A stretch of 14,890 nucleotides of DNA from Spirochaetia bacterium (GCA_026002265.1 BOBG01000049.1:1-14890); one strand, 5' to 3'. Counted from the first letter of the stretch, positions 1 to 6,770 are shown. Translations and numbers: made by a program. Notes: a model not told the origin generated them from the letters alone.

Positions 1-225
1 GACACAGATACACTTATTTTTGAATCAAGCTGTGGTTCCGGCTCCGCAGCCTGGGGTATATGGCAATGTAAAGATCGTAGTGATGGAAATTTTAACTCTA
101 CCATTGTCCAGCCGGGTGGTTCCATCGAGGTTACAGTAGTTAAAAATGCCAACCGACCGGTGGCTGTGTCAATCGGTGGGGACATACTGTTGAAACACTT
201 GATATGGCAAGGCAGAGTCTCTTGA
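1..225 (+). CDS. C-terminal end of a diaminopimelate-epimerase-like amino-acid racemase (partial)
   Basis: Frame 1 is open from the window edge to a TGA at 223-225, giving the last 74 codons of a gene that starts upstream. Residues 8-20 read FESSCGSGSAAWG. This resembles the second catalytic-cysteine loop of the DapF fold, where the Cys acts as acid/base in stereo-inversion at the alpha carbon, and it looks closer to DapF-like racemases such as the histidine racemase of opine-metallophore pathways than to DapF itself. The later stretch QPGGSIEVTVV fits the following beta strand. The final residues after IGG are not family-like. A -1 shift at the G-run 178-181 would give a helical tail ending at 264-266 instead. 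Substrate cannot be told from the fragment. A separate promoter follows, so the gene is probably not in the downstream operon. Confidence 0.6.
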   Translation, partial: DTDTLIFESSCGSGSAAWGIWQCKDRSDGNFNSTIVQPGGSIEVTVVKNANRPVAVSIGGDILLKHLIWQGRVS

Positions 226-283
226 GAAACCGGCTAGAAAATCAGGAAAAGGCTGCTCAACAGTAGCTGGTTTTTGGAAATAC

Positions 284-312
284 TTGACAAAAAGTGGAAG
301 GGATTTTATACT
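284..312 (+). promoter_or_regulatory. Sigma-70-type promoter of the permease/ECF operon
   Basis: TTGACA (284-289) is a perfect -35 box. It is followed by a 17-base spacer and TATACT (307-312). Transcription would begin near 319, leaving a leader of about 140 bases before the chosen ATG at 462. It is the best promoter match in the window. Confidence 0.8.
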
Positions 313-318
313 ATTTTT

Positions 319-461
319 CGTCTGTTATAGTATGAATGAAATACACTTTAAGTGTAGGTGGTGGTGGGAGATAGCCCCTCGGAGTTCGTTTGGACTCTGT
401 GTATTGCTTGGACAAGAAACGTAAAGCTATTTTTTCTAACAAAATAGTATCGGAACCGGTG
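319..461 (+). ncRNA. Structured 5' leader, candidate cis-regulatory RNA of unknown class
   Basis: The region between promoter and start codon folds well by eye. AATACAC (340-346) can pair with GTGTATT (399-405) as a closing helix. Inside it lie GAGTTC/GGACTC (382-387 with 392-397, GTTT loop) and a possible GGG/CCC helix (366-368 with 375-377). ACACTT (343-348) can alternatively pair with AAGTGT (350-355), which excludes the closing helix. A third hairpin, CTATTTT/AAAATAG (427-433 with 441-447), ends just before the weak ribosome-binding region. I compared it from memory with purine, preQ1, TPP, SAM-I, ykkC, FMN, cobalamin and T-box consensus cores and none fits. Regulation is inferred from position and alternative pairing only. 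Confidence 0.45.
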
Positions 462-1358
462 ATGTTTAACACAATTTTGACGATGATGCCTTCAACATTG
501 ATGATCGTAGCCCCTATTCTCATAGCTGCAACTGGCGGGCTTATTTGTGAGCGTTCCGGTGTAGTAAACATTGCCCTGGAAGGGCTTATGACCATCGGTG
601 CGATGGCTGCGGCGACAGCTCATGTGCTCCTTGAATCAAAAATCGGCTTTTCTCTTCCTCTTGCGTTGGTACTTGCGGCCGTGGCCGGATGCATCTTTTC
701 GATTATCCATGCAGTTGCGTCCATCACCCTCCAAGCCGATCAAGTTGTTTCCGGTACCGGAATCAACCTCCTCGCAAATGGCATCACGGTGTTTTTCACC
801 CAGCTCCTGTTTCAGATGGACCGGACGATGAATTACAAACTCGGTATGATGCCCGGTCCGCTCAGAATCTACCCGACAATCTGGATCGCGCTTATCATTC
901 TCGCCATCACATGGTTCATTTTATACCGGCGCCCTGCGGGGTTGAGGCTCCGTGCCGCGGGAGAACATCCGGACGCGCTCGCATCGGCTGGCGTCAATGT
1001 CATCAAAATCCGTTATATTGCGGTTTTAATCTCCGGTGCGCTCGCCGGACTCGCAGGCGGCTGTATCGTCCTGACTCAAGATATTCAATTCACCGTCAGC
1101 ACGATCAATGGGAAAGGATTCATCGCGCTTGCAGCACTGTCCTTTGGACGCTGGCTCCCCCTCGGCATTCTCGGCTCTTCATTCCTTTTTGGTGCGTCCT
1201 CGGCCCTTGCGGTCAACATCATCAACATTAAATCTCTCCAATTTCTTCCGCCGGAATTTTTCAACATACTCCCCTACCTCATCACCCTTATAACGTTAGC
1301 TTTATTCAGTGGAAAAGATTATGCCCCGCGTGCATCCGGACAGCCCTACGGAAACTAA
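462..1358 (+). CDS. ABC transporter permease, nucleoside (NupQ/YufQ, BmpA-system) type
   Basis: The product is a 298-residue, very hydrophobic inner-membrane permease. Family hallmarks are visible: GGLICERSGVVNIALEGLM near residues 25-43, then ADQVVSGTGINLL, RAAGEHPDALASAGV before a membrane segment, and a C-terminus ending in ASGQPYGN like other guanosine/nucleoside permeases. Such proteins normally pair with a second permease, a double ATPase and a BmpA lipoprotein, none of which is in the window. The reading frame extends up to 390, but those 24 residues are charged, unlike the family, and overlap the structured leader, so ATG 462 is preferred; its ribosome site is weak. The 3' end overlaps the ECF gene by 38 bases, implying translational coupling. 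Family assignment is firm; substrate and partner ATPase are inferred. Confidence 0.85.
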   Translation: MFNTILTMMPSTLMIVAPILIAATGGLICERSGVVNIALEGLMTIGAMAAATAHVLLESKIGFSLPLALVLAAVAGCIFSIIHAVASITLQADQVVSGTGINLLANGITVFFTQLLFQMDRTMNYKLGMMPGPLRIYPTIWIALIILAITWFILYRRPAGLRLRAAGEHPDALASAGVNVIKIRYIAVLISGALAGLAGGCIVLTQDIQFTVSTINGKGFIALAALSFGRWLPLGILGSSFLFGASSALAVNIINIKSLQFLPPEFFNILPYLITLITLALFSGKDYAPRASGQPYGN

Positions 1359-3858
1359 GGTTTATATCCGGAATCTATCCTTTCACTATGATCGCAGCGA
1401 TTCCCCGGTTTTGCAAAAGCTCTGCATGAAAATTGACCGGGGTGAGTATCTTGGGCTTCTCGGCGCCAACGGATCCGGAAAATCAACGCTCCTTTCCTGT
1501 ATCAACGGACTCCTGACTCCGCCGTCCGGCACGGTGCAGATTTTTGACCGGAGTGGTAGGTCCTTTGATCCGGCTCAACCTGCCGATCTCGAAAGGATCC
1601 GGCGCATAACCGGTACACTCATGCAGAATCCGGACGATCAAATCGTAGGTACTACTGTTGAGGACGATGTTGGCTTTGGTCCCCAGAATCTCGAGCTTGA
1701 CGAGCAGAAAATCCAGCAGCGGGTTGATCATGCACTTGCACTGGTGCAGCTTGAATCCTTCAAAAACCGCGCGCCCCACCAGCTTTCCGGCGGTGAACGT
1801 CAGCGCCTTGCACTTGCCGGCGTGCTTGCCCTTGAAAGTGATTGCCTGCTTTTGGACGAGGCCCTTTCCATGATCGATCCAGCACACCGCAGCGATTTTC
1901 TTGACATCCTTGATCGCCTAAACTCTGCCGGTACCACAATTATCCATGCGACTCACAGTCTTGAGGAGGCCTTCCGCTGCCAGCGCTGCATTGTCCTTGA
2001 GCGCGGTCAGGTGCTTTTTGACGGCACTCCGGCGCAGTTGATTACGAATCCGGATCTTGAACAATGGGCATTCTCTATACCGGAATCGATAAAAACGATC
2101 CGGCTGATCAAGAAACAATTCCCGGACCGAGAGATTCATTCTTTAAATCCGGAAGAAATAGCAAAAGTAGGGGGGAAGCTATTCCGGTCGCGGCGGGATC
2201 AACCCGGTTCCGGCACAAAAAATGACGCGTTCCCCCCTGCCTCCAAAGCCTGCGGCTTTTCCGTCACCCCCCTGGCGCCCTCCGTCTCCTTCGCAAAGGT
2301 CTCCTACCATTATCCGGAAAGTGAAGCCGGACTCTCCGCCATCAACGTAGCAATTCCGGCCGGTTCATCGGTCGCGCTTATCGGTCCGAGCGGTTCCGGA
2401 AAATCAACTTTTTTATACCATATTAATGCCCTGCTTTTGCCTTCTTCCGGCGTGGTGCAGGTCAATGCTCAGGCAACAACTGACAAAAATGTTCCCCTGT
2501 TCCGGATCCGCCGGGGTGCAGCGCTTGCGATTCAACAGCCGGAACGGGCATTGTGTGAATATTATGTGGCCGATGATGTTGCCTTAGGGCCTCGTGGAGT
2601 GGGAATCCGGGGGGAAGCTCTGAAGGAATGTGTCCGGAGTGCGATGGAAGCGTGCGGGCTGCCCTTTGATGAATTTGCGGACCGGCCCACTGCCGCACTC
2701 TCCGGTGGCGAAAAACGGAAGGTTGCGCTGGCCGGAGCGCTTGCATTGAAAAGCCGGATTTTGCTGCTTGATGAACCGACTTCTGCACTTGACGGCCGGA
2801 GCAGCGTTCAGATTCTCCGCTTAATTCAAGCGCAATGTGCTACCGGACAAACAATTATCGCCACGACTCATGACATAGAATTTGCCACACATTTTGATTT
2901 TATCGGAGTTTTGGATCGGGGCCGGCTCCTTGCCTTTGGATCTCCGGAATCAGTTTTTGGAGACTCGGCATGGGATTTAGAGTTACCGTGGACCGTCGCT
3001 GCTGCCCGGGCTGCGGGTTTAGCAGCGGTTCCGCTCAGCGCAGAAGCATTACTCGCCGCATTTTCCGATCAGGAAATTCCGGAATTCTCACTTTCTGAGG
3101 CAAAAAATTTCCAGAATGTGCCTGTAGAAGTGATCACAAAAATTCGCAGAAAAACCGGACTCGAATGGTTTCATACGAGCCGGTTCGGTGCTTTTCAACC
3201 CGGTGATTCAGTTTTTCACCGGTTCAGTCCCGGCAAAAAGTTGGGATTTTTGCTGTTGTGTGCAACTATTGCTCTTATGTTACCATGGCCGGCTGCAACC
3301 TTTGGGTGTACCGCCGGCATACTCCTTGCTGGTATTTTTGCGGCCAAGGTTCCGGGATGCCGTTTGATCCGTCCCCTCATCACGGCTGCACCTTTTCTCG
3401 GAATCCTTGTACTGTTTCAAGCGCTTTTTTCATGGGCCGGTGACAACAGCCGGATTCTCTGCACGGTGTGGCGTTTTTCTTTGACAGAAACAGAGTTACT
3501 CCATTCCCTTTCTCTGATCGGCCGGTTTTTTGCGCTCGCGACTCTCCTTTCTCTTTACACCGCGGTGACTACTCTTCACGAAAGCCTTCACGCGGTTCAA
3601 ACAAGCCTGAAAATTTTTTCCCGGTTTGGAATTCCGGTGCGGGATATTTCATTAGCGCTGGGAATCGCGTTTCGTTTTGTGCCGGTGCTGATTGAAGAAG
3701 CTGCAAACATTGTCAGCGCGCATTTATCCCGTGGCATTAACCGAAGCCGGCTCCGGAGCGCGCTGTCTCTGATCATTCCATTGTTTATCCGTTCTTTGGA
3801 ACGCTCGGTTCGCCTCACCAATGCAATTCTCCTCCGGCTCTACCGTACAGGAAAATAG
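1321..3858 (+). CDS. ECF transporter module, fused ATPase-ATPase-transmembrane T component
   Basis: This 845-residue chain carries three usually separate proteins. ATPase 1 (about 13-255) has Walker A GANGSGKST at 48-56, signature LSGGERQ at 155, Walker B Asp179/Glu180 and switch His212. A variable linker (about 285-325) precedes ATPase 2, with GPSGSGKST at 355-363, LSGGEKR at 460, Asp484/Glu485 and His517. The T component (about 615-845) has several membrane segments and an SRG version of the first coupling motif near 803; the usual second Ala-Arg-Gly motif is replaced by LRLYRTG at the very end. Such modules energise a separate substrate-binding S component, which is not visible here. ATG 1321 is preferred over GTG 1309 because GGAAAAG precedes it. 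It overlaps the upstream permease by 38 bases. Both ATPases look active. Confidence 0.9.
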   Translation: MPRVHPDSPTETKVYIRNLSFHYDRSDSPVLQKLCMKIDRGEYLGLLGANGSGKSTLLSCINGLLTPPSGTVQIFDRSGRSFDPAQPADLERIRRITGTLMQNPDDQIVGTTVEDDVGFGPQNLELDEQKIQQRVDHALALVQLESFKNRAPHQLSGGERQRLALAGVLALESDCLLLDEALSMIDPAHRSDFLDILDRLNSAGTTIIHATHSLEEAFRCQRCIVLERGQVLFDGTPAQLITNPDLEQWAFSIPESIKTIRLIKKQFPDREIHSLNPEEIAKVGGKLFRSRRDQPGSGTKNDAFPPASKACGFSVTPLAPSVSFAKVSYHYPESEAGLSAINVAIPAGSSVALIGPSGSGKSTFLYHINALLLPSSGVVQVNAQATTDKNVPLFRIRRGAALAIQQPERALCEYYVADDVALGPRGVGIRGEALKECVRSAMEACGLPFDEFADRPTAALSGGEKRKVALAGALALKSRILLLDEPTSALDGRSSVQILRLIQAQCATGQTIIATTHDIEFATHFDFIGVLDRGRLLAFGSPESVFGDSAWDLELPWTVAAARAAGLAAVPLSAEALLAAFSDQEIPEFSLSEAKNFQNVPVEVITKIRRKTGLEWFHTSRFGAFQPGDSVFHRFSPGKKLGFLLLCATIALMLPWPAATFGCTAGILLAGIFAAKVPGCRLIRPLITAAPFLGILVLFQALFSWAGDNSRILCTVWRFSLTETELLHSLSLIGRFFALATLLSLYTAVTTLHESLHAVQTSLKIFSRFGIPVRDISLALGIAFRFVPVLIEEAANIVSAHLSRGINRSRLRSALSLIIPLFIRSLERSVRLTNAILLRLYRTGK
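2169..2274 (+). repeat. Palindromic, C-rich repeat-like insertion within the ECF linker
   Basis: AGGGGGGAA (2169-2177) is perfectly complementary to TTCCCCCCT (2230-2238). CCCCCCTG occurs twice (2232-2239 and 2267-2274), flanking a perfect short hairpin AAAGCC-TGC-GGCTTT (2245-2259). The block is translated in frame as the proline/serine-rich linker between the two ATPase domains. Its make-up resembles a small REP or MITE-like element that kept the frame open. Other copies would have to be found in the genome to prove it is mobile. Confidence 0.45.
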
Positions 3859-4392
3859 GTCGGGGTCTGTCCCCACCGGCCGGTGTATCGGTAGCCGTTC
3901 CAGCACCCACTCCGGCGCGGGTTTTACGATCCGGGTAATCCCGGCTTGGTGGTGATGCAATCCACCCCACAGCCAGTCTTCCGGCTTTTCCACAATACCT
4001 GCTTTTACCGGGTTCTGATCAATATAATTATAAACTGTTATGAAGTCTTCATCGTCTATAATTTCCCGTGAAAAGAATCGATCTCCCCATAAGTGACCCG
4101 TTTTCCCATATTTATGATTCCACCGAATAGCGAGAACCATTTTGATCCATTTCATTATTACTGAAAGACTTTGTCTCAATTCCGGTGTGATCAAAAAGTG
4201 AAAATGATTGTCCATGATGCAAAAATTGTGAAGTTCGAATTTGTAATGTTTCTTGGTTTTTGCTTCCTCGATCACTTTTAAAAACATCTCCTTGTCTTCA
4301 TTATCCTGTAGATCAAAGGCTTTCCGGTTGATCTCCGAAGCAACATGATAGGTTTTTCCCTTGCTTGTATCCCCACGGTCTGGACGTGCCAT
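3724..4392 (-). CDS. REP-associated tyrosine transposase (Y1, HUH nuclease)
   Basis: The 222-residue protein opens with MARPDRG, typical of the family. It has the metal-binding HFH (residues 63-65, in MDNHFHFL) and the nucleophile Tyr123 within YNYIDQNPVKAG. It would nick and join single-stranded DNA at hairpin ends. AAGGAGG lies at about 4398-4404, giving good support for ATG 4392. The element holds no stop codon in this frame: residues 179-222 are encoded by the antisense strand of the ECF 3' end, so the tail is acquired from the insertion site and is not family sequence. The catalytic core is intact, so activity is possible. Confidence 0.85.
   Translation of the reverse strand: MARPDRGDTSKGKTYHVASEINRKAFDLQDNEDKEMFLKVIEEAKTKKHYKFELHNFCIMDNHFHFLITPELRQSLSVIMKWIKMVLAIRWNHKYGKTGHLWGDRFFSREIIDDEDFITVYNYIDQNPVKAGIVEKPEDWLWGGLHHHQAGITRIVKPAPEWVLERLPIHRPVGTDPDLFSCTVEPEENCIGEANRAFQRTDKQWNDQRQRAPEPASVNATG
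3862..3875 (+). repeat. Left terminal inverted repeat / REP hairpin
   Basis: GGGGTCTGTCCCC is a 4-bp stem with a 5-base loop, directly behind the ECF stop. The 12 bases at 3864-3875 match the right end in inverted orientation. Confidence 0.7.
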
Positions 4393-4396
4393 AGCT

Positions 4397-4423
4397 TCCT
4401 CCTTGATCGCTTTGCGCGATCAA
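4397..4423 (-). promoter_or_regulatory. Leader hairpin abutting the transposase ribosome-binding site
   Basis: TTGATCGC (4403-4410) and GCGATCAA (4416-4423) form a perfect 8-bp stem with a 5-base loop. On the transcribed strand the stem ends inside the AAGGAGG ribosome site, so folding would limit access. Translational repression by leader structure is known for IS200; here it is inferred. Confidence 0.45.
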
Positions 4424-4481
4424 TTAAAGTACGGGATGAAGCTGTAGTTTTGATTCAGTTTTCCGGAATTTTTTTAAATTT

Positions 4482-4493
4482 TGGGGACAGACC
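4482..4493 (+). repeat. Right terminal inverted repeat of the RAYT element
   Basis: TGGGGACAGACC is the exact inverse complement of 3864-3875. It lies about 90 bases upstream of the transposase start. Confidence 0.7.
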
Positions 4494-4520
4494 TCCGGTA
4501 TCTATTTTCAATATATATAA

Positions 4521-5351
4521 TTACAAAAATATATCTTGGACATTCCGGCCAGACAATCCGGCGCCAATCGCTGTGGTGTATTCCGCAGAATCCGGGTGGC
4601 AAAATTTAATTGCGTACATTTCTGATATGATCTGTAGGATCCGGACTCCGATAGGATTGTTGCCTCCATTTCCGGTGACGATAACAGTGTCAATATTCCG
4701 GCTCCGGGCAGCAAAAACTGACAACATTCCAATCACTTGATATACCATATTGACAATACCGAGGGCAATATCGGCAAGTGCAGCCGAATCGAGCATTTTG
4801 GCAAAATTTGACGCGGTTGATTCTTTATTCAAAAAAGAGAGATCGCTGTTCATAATATCGCCGAGGAGGAGATCAACTGTTGCCAAATTTCCGGATTCTG
4901 CAAGCGCCATGATTTCATTGAAATTTGACATACCAAGGAGTTTTTTTGACAACCCTAAAATGGTTCCGCCGCCGACACCGGATCCGCCGATATGAACAAT
5001 TTTATTCCGGTGTGCCTCGATAATTGCAGTTCCTGTCCCGACATTACTTATAATAATATTTTCCCGGCCGGAAAGGAATATTCCCCCAATACCGATAGCT
5101 GTTATTTCGCCGACATTTTCTGTGGAGATTCCAAACAGCGTGTCCGGAATTTTCCCGGCACCAGCGCCAGTGATCATGATTCGCTCAATATCTTTCATGC
5201 CGATATTATTTTCGATTAACATTTTTCCGAATGCACCGGCAGCGGATGTCACTGCATCCATTGCTTTTGTTTTAACCTGCCGCGTCACGACACCTGCCTC
5301 GACAGAAACTGCTTTTGTAATCGTTGAACCAATATCAATGCCGATAATCAT
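4521..5351 (-). CDS. coaW: Type II pantothenate kinase-like protein (acetate/sugar kinase fold)
   Basis: The 276-residue protein has the ASKHA phosphate-binding loop GIDIGSTITK at residues 4-13 and a second loop ISNVGTGTAI near 101-110. A glycine-rich GGSGVGGGT follows at 122-130, and GNGGNNP near 227-233. These resemble type II pantothenate kinases, which phosphorylate pantothenate in the first step of coenzyme A synthesis. Glu82 in GEITAIGIGG is placed where the catalytic acid is expected. The ATG follows AGAGGT with suitable spacing. It diverges from flgL and converges on the RAYT element. An alternative is the BadF/BcrA activator ATPase group, but the expected metal-cluster cysteines are absent. 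No other coenzyme A gene is nearby. Confidence 0.7.
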   Translation of the reverse strand: MIIGIDIGSTITKAVSVEAGVVTRQVKTKAMDAVTSAAGAFGKMLIENNIGMKDIERIMITGAGAGKIPDTLFGISTENVGEITAIGIGGIFLSGRENIIISNVGTGTAIIEAHRNKIVHIGGSGVGGGTILGLSKKLLGMSNFNEIMALAESGNLATVDLLLGDIMNSDLSFLNKESTASNFAKMLDSAALADIALGIVNMVYQVIGMLSVFAARSRNIDTVIVTGNGGNNPIGVRILQIISEMYAIKFCHPDSAEYTTAIGAGLSGRNVQDIFL

Positions 5352-5391
5352 ATTTTTACCTCTATCAAAATAATTTTTTAGTAGGAAAATT

Positions 5392-5449
5392 GCCTCGAAC
5401 CCAAGTCTTTAGCCTTGGATAGCTGACTTAGCTATACTTGAAAAAAGGC
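5392..5449 (-). other. tRNA-like stem-loop cluster in the pantothenate kinase leader
   Basis: Read on the minus strand, AGCTAT/ATAGCT (5-base loop), CCAAG/CTTGG (8-base loop) and GGTTCGAGGC follow one another like D, anticodon and T arms. An outer GCC/GGC pairing (5392-5395 with 5446-5449) closes the set. There is no proper acceptor stem or CCA, and the anticodon loop is the wrong size. It may be a decayed tRNA or a structured leader for the kinase gene. The -35 of the opposing flgL promoter lies within it. Confidence 0.35.
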
Positions 5450-5466
5450 ATCCGGAATGTTACTAT
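5438..5466 (+). promoter_or_regulatory. Candidate sigma-70 promoter of flgL-fliW-csrA
   Basis: TTGAAA (5438-5443), a 17-base spacer and TACTAT (5461-5466) stand about 60 bases before the flgL start. The -10 matches only four of six positions, so this is moderate support. No sigma-28-type motif was noticed. Confidence 0.45.
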
Positions 5467-5525
5467 GAATCGAGAAAAGTAAACAGGATCCGCCGGAATA
5501 TGCCGAAAAGATCGAAGGAGATTAT

Positions 5526-6770
5526 ATGTTTAGAATCGCGACAAATATGCCGAGTGATGATATGCAATACCGGCTGCGCCGGCAGGAAGAGGGTCTTGCC
5601 CGGATTCAATCTCAAATCGCCGGACATTCAAAAGTGCAGAACCTACGCGATGCACCACTCGCGGCATCTCATGCGGTCCGCTACGATTCCTATCTTGCAC
5701 GCCTCAACCGGTTTGAAAATAATACACTGTATGCACATGAGCATCTGATTCAAACTGACGCATATATGCAGCACACCACGGATGTGTTACAGCGGATTCG
5801 GGAAATCGCAGTAACTGGTGCCAACGGTGTTTATACGCCGGAAGACATGCGTTACATGGCTGTTGAAGTAAATGAACTTTTGAAGGAATTAACCGCGGCC
5901 GGCAATGCACGGGGTCCGGATGGAACGCAGCTTTTTGGGGGAGATAAGGGACAGACAGAGCCGTTCCGGCTTGTTGAAGGGACAGGCGTCGGCGGTGAAA
6001 ATATGGTTGTGAGGGTTGAATACCGGGGGGCAGGCGCGTCCAGGCGGACCGAAATTGCAGATGGAACCTATATAAATCTTGATATCAGCGGTGGCGAGGC
6101 TTTTTGGGCGGAGCAGATGCAAATTCTCTCTCCGGTTGACGCTTCCTCGTTCCGGGTGACTGCCAACGGATCTTTTTTTGTAGATGGTGAAGAGATTAGC
6201 GTCCGGCCCGGCGATACAGTCGGCTCGGTTATCGCCAAAATTAACGATTCACCGGCACCGGTGAAGGCCTTTTTGGATCCGGTTTCCCATGGAATTTTCT
6301 TGCAGGGAACGACTCCGCACCTGATTCGTCTTGAAGATGCAGCCGGTTCATCTGTTTTGCAGGATCTTGGTTTGATCATTCCTAATGCTGATTCCGGCGC
6401 GCCGAATTGGAATCCAGCGGCTCGGGTATCCGGAGGATCTGCATTCGACATGGTGATTCAGCTCCGCGATGCTCTGTTCCGGGGCGATTCGTCTTTTGTG
6501 GGCGGTCAGGGAATTAATGGAATCGATATGGCCCTGAATAATATTCAGACCCGGCTGGTGGATCTGGGGAGCCGGACCGAGCGGGCGGAATATGCATGGC
6601 AGCGGCTCAACACGGAAATTCCTCAAGTGACTGGAGCTCTTGACCGGGAGGCCGGTTTGGATATGTCGACCGCGGCAGTTGACCTCGGCATGATGGATTT
6701 TGCTTACAAAGCGACCTTGCAGACGGCTGCAAAAATCGTTCCTCAGACACTGCTGGATTTTCTCCGGTGA
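5526..6770 (+). CDS. flgL: Flagellar hook-filament junction protein FlgL (HAP3)
   Basis: The 414-residue protein starts MFRIATNMPSDDMQYRL and has NLRDAPLAASHAVRYDSYLARL near residues 39-60. Both match the flagellin-like N-terminal D0/D1 helices of spirochaete FlgL. A variable middle (about 150-290) contains beta-rich segments. The C-terminal helices (about 320-414) end in LDFLR, as expected for a protein exported without cleavage that joins hook and filament in the periplasmic flagellum. AAGGAG sits five bases before the ATG. It overlaps fliW by four bases. FlgK, the usual upstream partner, is absent; the divergent kinase gene occupies that place. Confidence 0.92.
   Translation: MFRIATNMPSDDMQYRLRRQEEGLARIQSQIAGHSKVQNLRDAPLAASHAVRYDSYLARLNRFENNTLYAHEHLIQTDAYMQHTTDVLQRIREIAVTGANGVYTPEDMRYMAVEVNELLKELTAAGNARGPDGTQLFGGDKGQTEPFRLVEGTGVGGENMVVRVEYRGAGASRRTEIADGTYINLDISGGEAFWAEQMQILSPVDASSFRVTANGSFFVDGEEISVRPGDTVGSVIAKINDSPAPVKAFLDPVSHGIFLQGTTPHLIRLEDAAGSSVLQDLGLIIPNADSGAPNWNPAARVSGGSAFDMVIQLRDALFRGDSSFVGGQGINGIDMALNNIQTRLVDLGSRTERAEYAWQRLNTEIPQVTGALDREAGLDMSTAAVDLGMMDFAYKATLQTAAKIVPQTLLDFLR

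Larger units (their letters stand above)
3862..4493 (-). mobile_element. REP/RAYT (IS200/IS605-like) element next to the ECF gene
   Basis: GGTCTGTCCCCA (3864-3875) recurs as its exact inverted complement TGGGGACAGACC (4482-4493), enclosing a transposase of the REP-associated tyrosine family. The left copy is itself a hairpin, GGGG-TCTGT-CCCC (3862-3874). The element begins three bases after the ECF stop codon TAG (3856-3858) and ends about 28 bases before the pantothenate-kinase stop, so it landed between two convergent genes. The left hairpin may also end ECF transcripts. Exact boundaries are inferred; I see no obvious target duplication, which fits single-strand transposition. Confidence 0.7.

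Noticed and set aside
390..461. N-terminal extension of the permease to ATG 390
   Set aside because: Charged, unlike the family, overlaps hairpins of the leader and lacks a ribosome site.
319..461. Known riboswitch (purine, SAM-I, preQ1, T-box)
   Set aside because: The GGTGG...GGGA...GCCC stretch slightly recalls SAM-I, but the conserved cores of these classes are missing.
689..1231. 180-codon open frame inside the permease gene
   Set aside because: Arg/His/Cys-rich shadow in another frame, with no domain or ribosome site.
2462..2788. Minus-strand open frame in the ECF gene
   Set aside because: Antisense shadow of a conserved ATPase domain.
5392..5449. A functional tRNA gene
   Set aside because: No acceptor stem, an 8-base anticodon loop and missing CCA.
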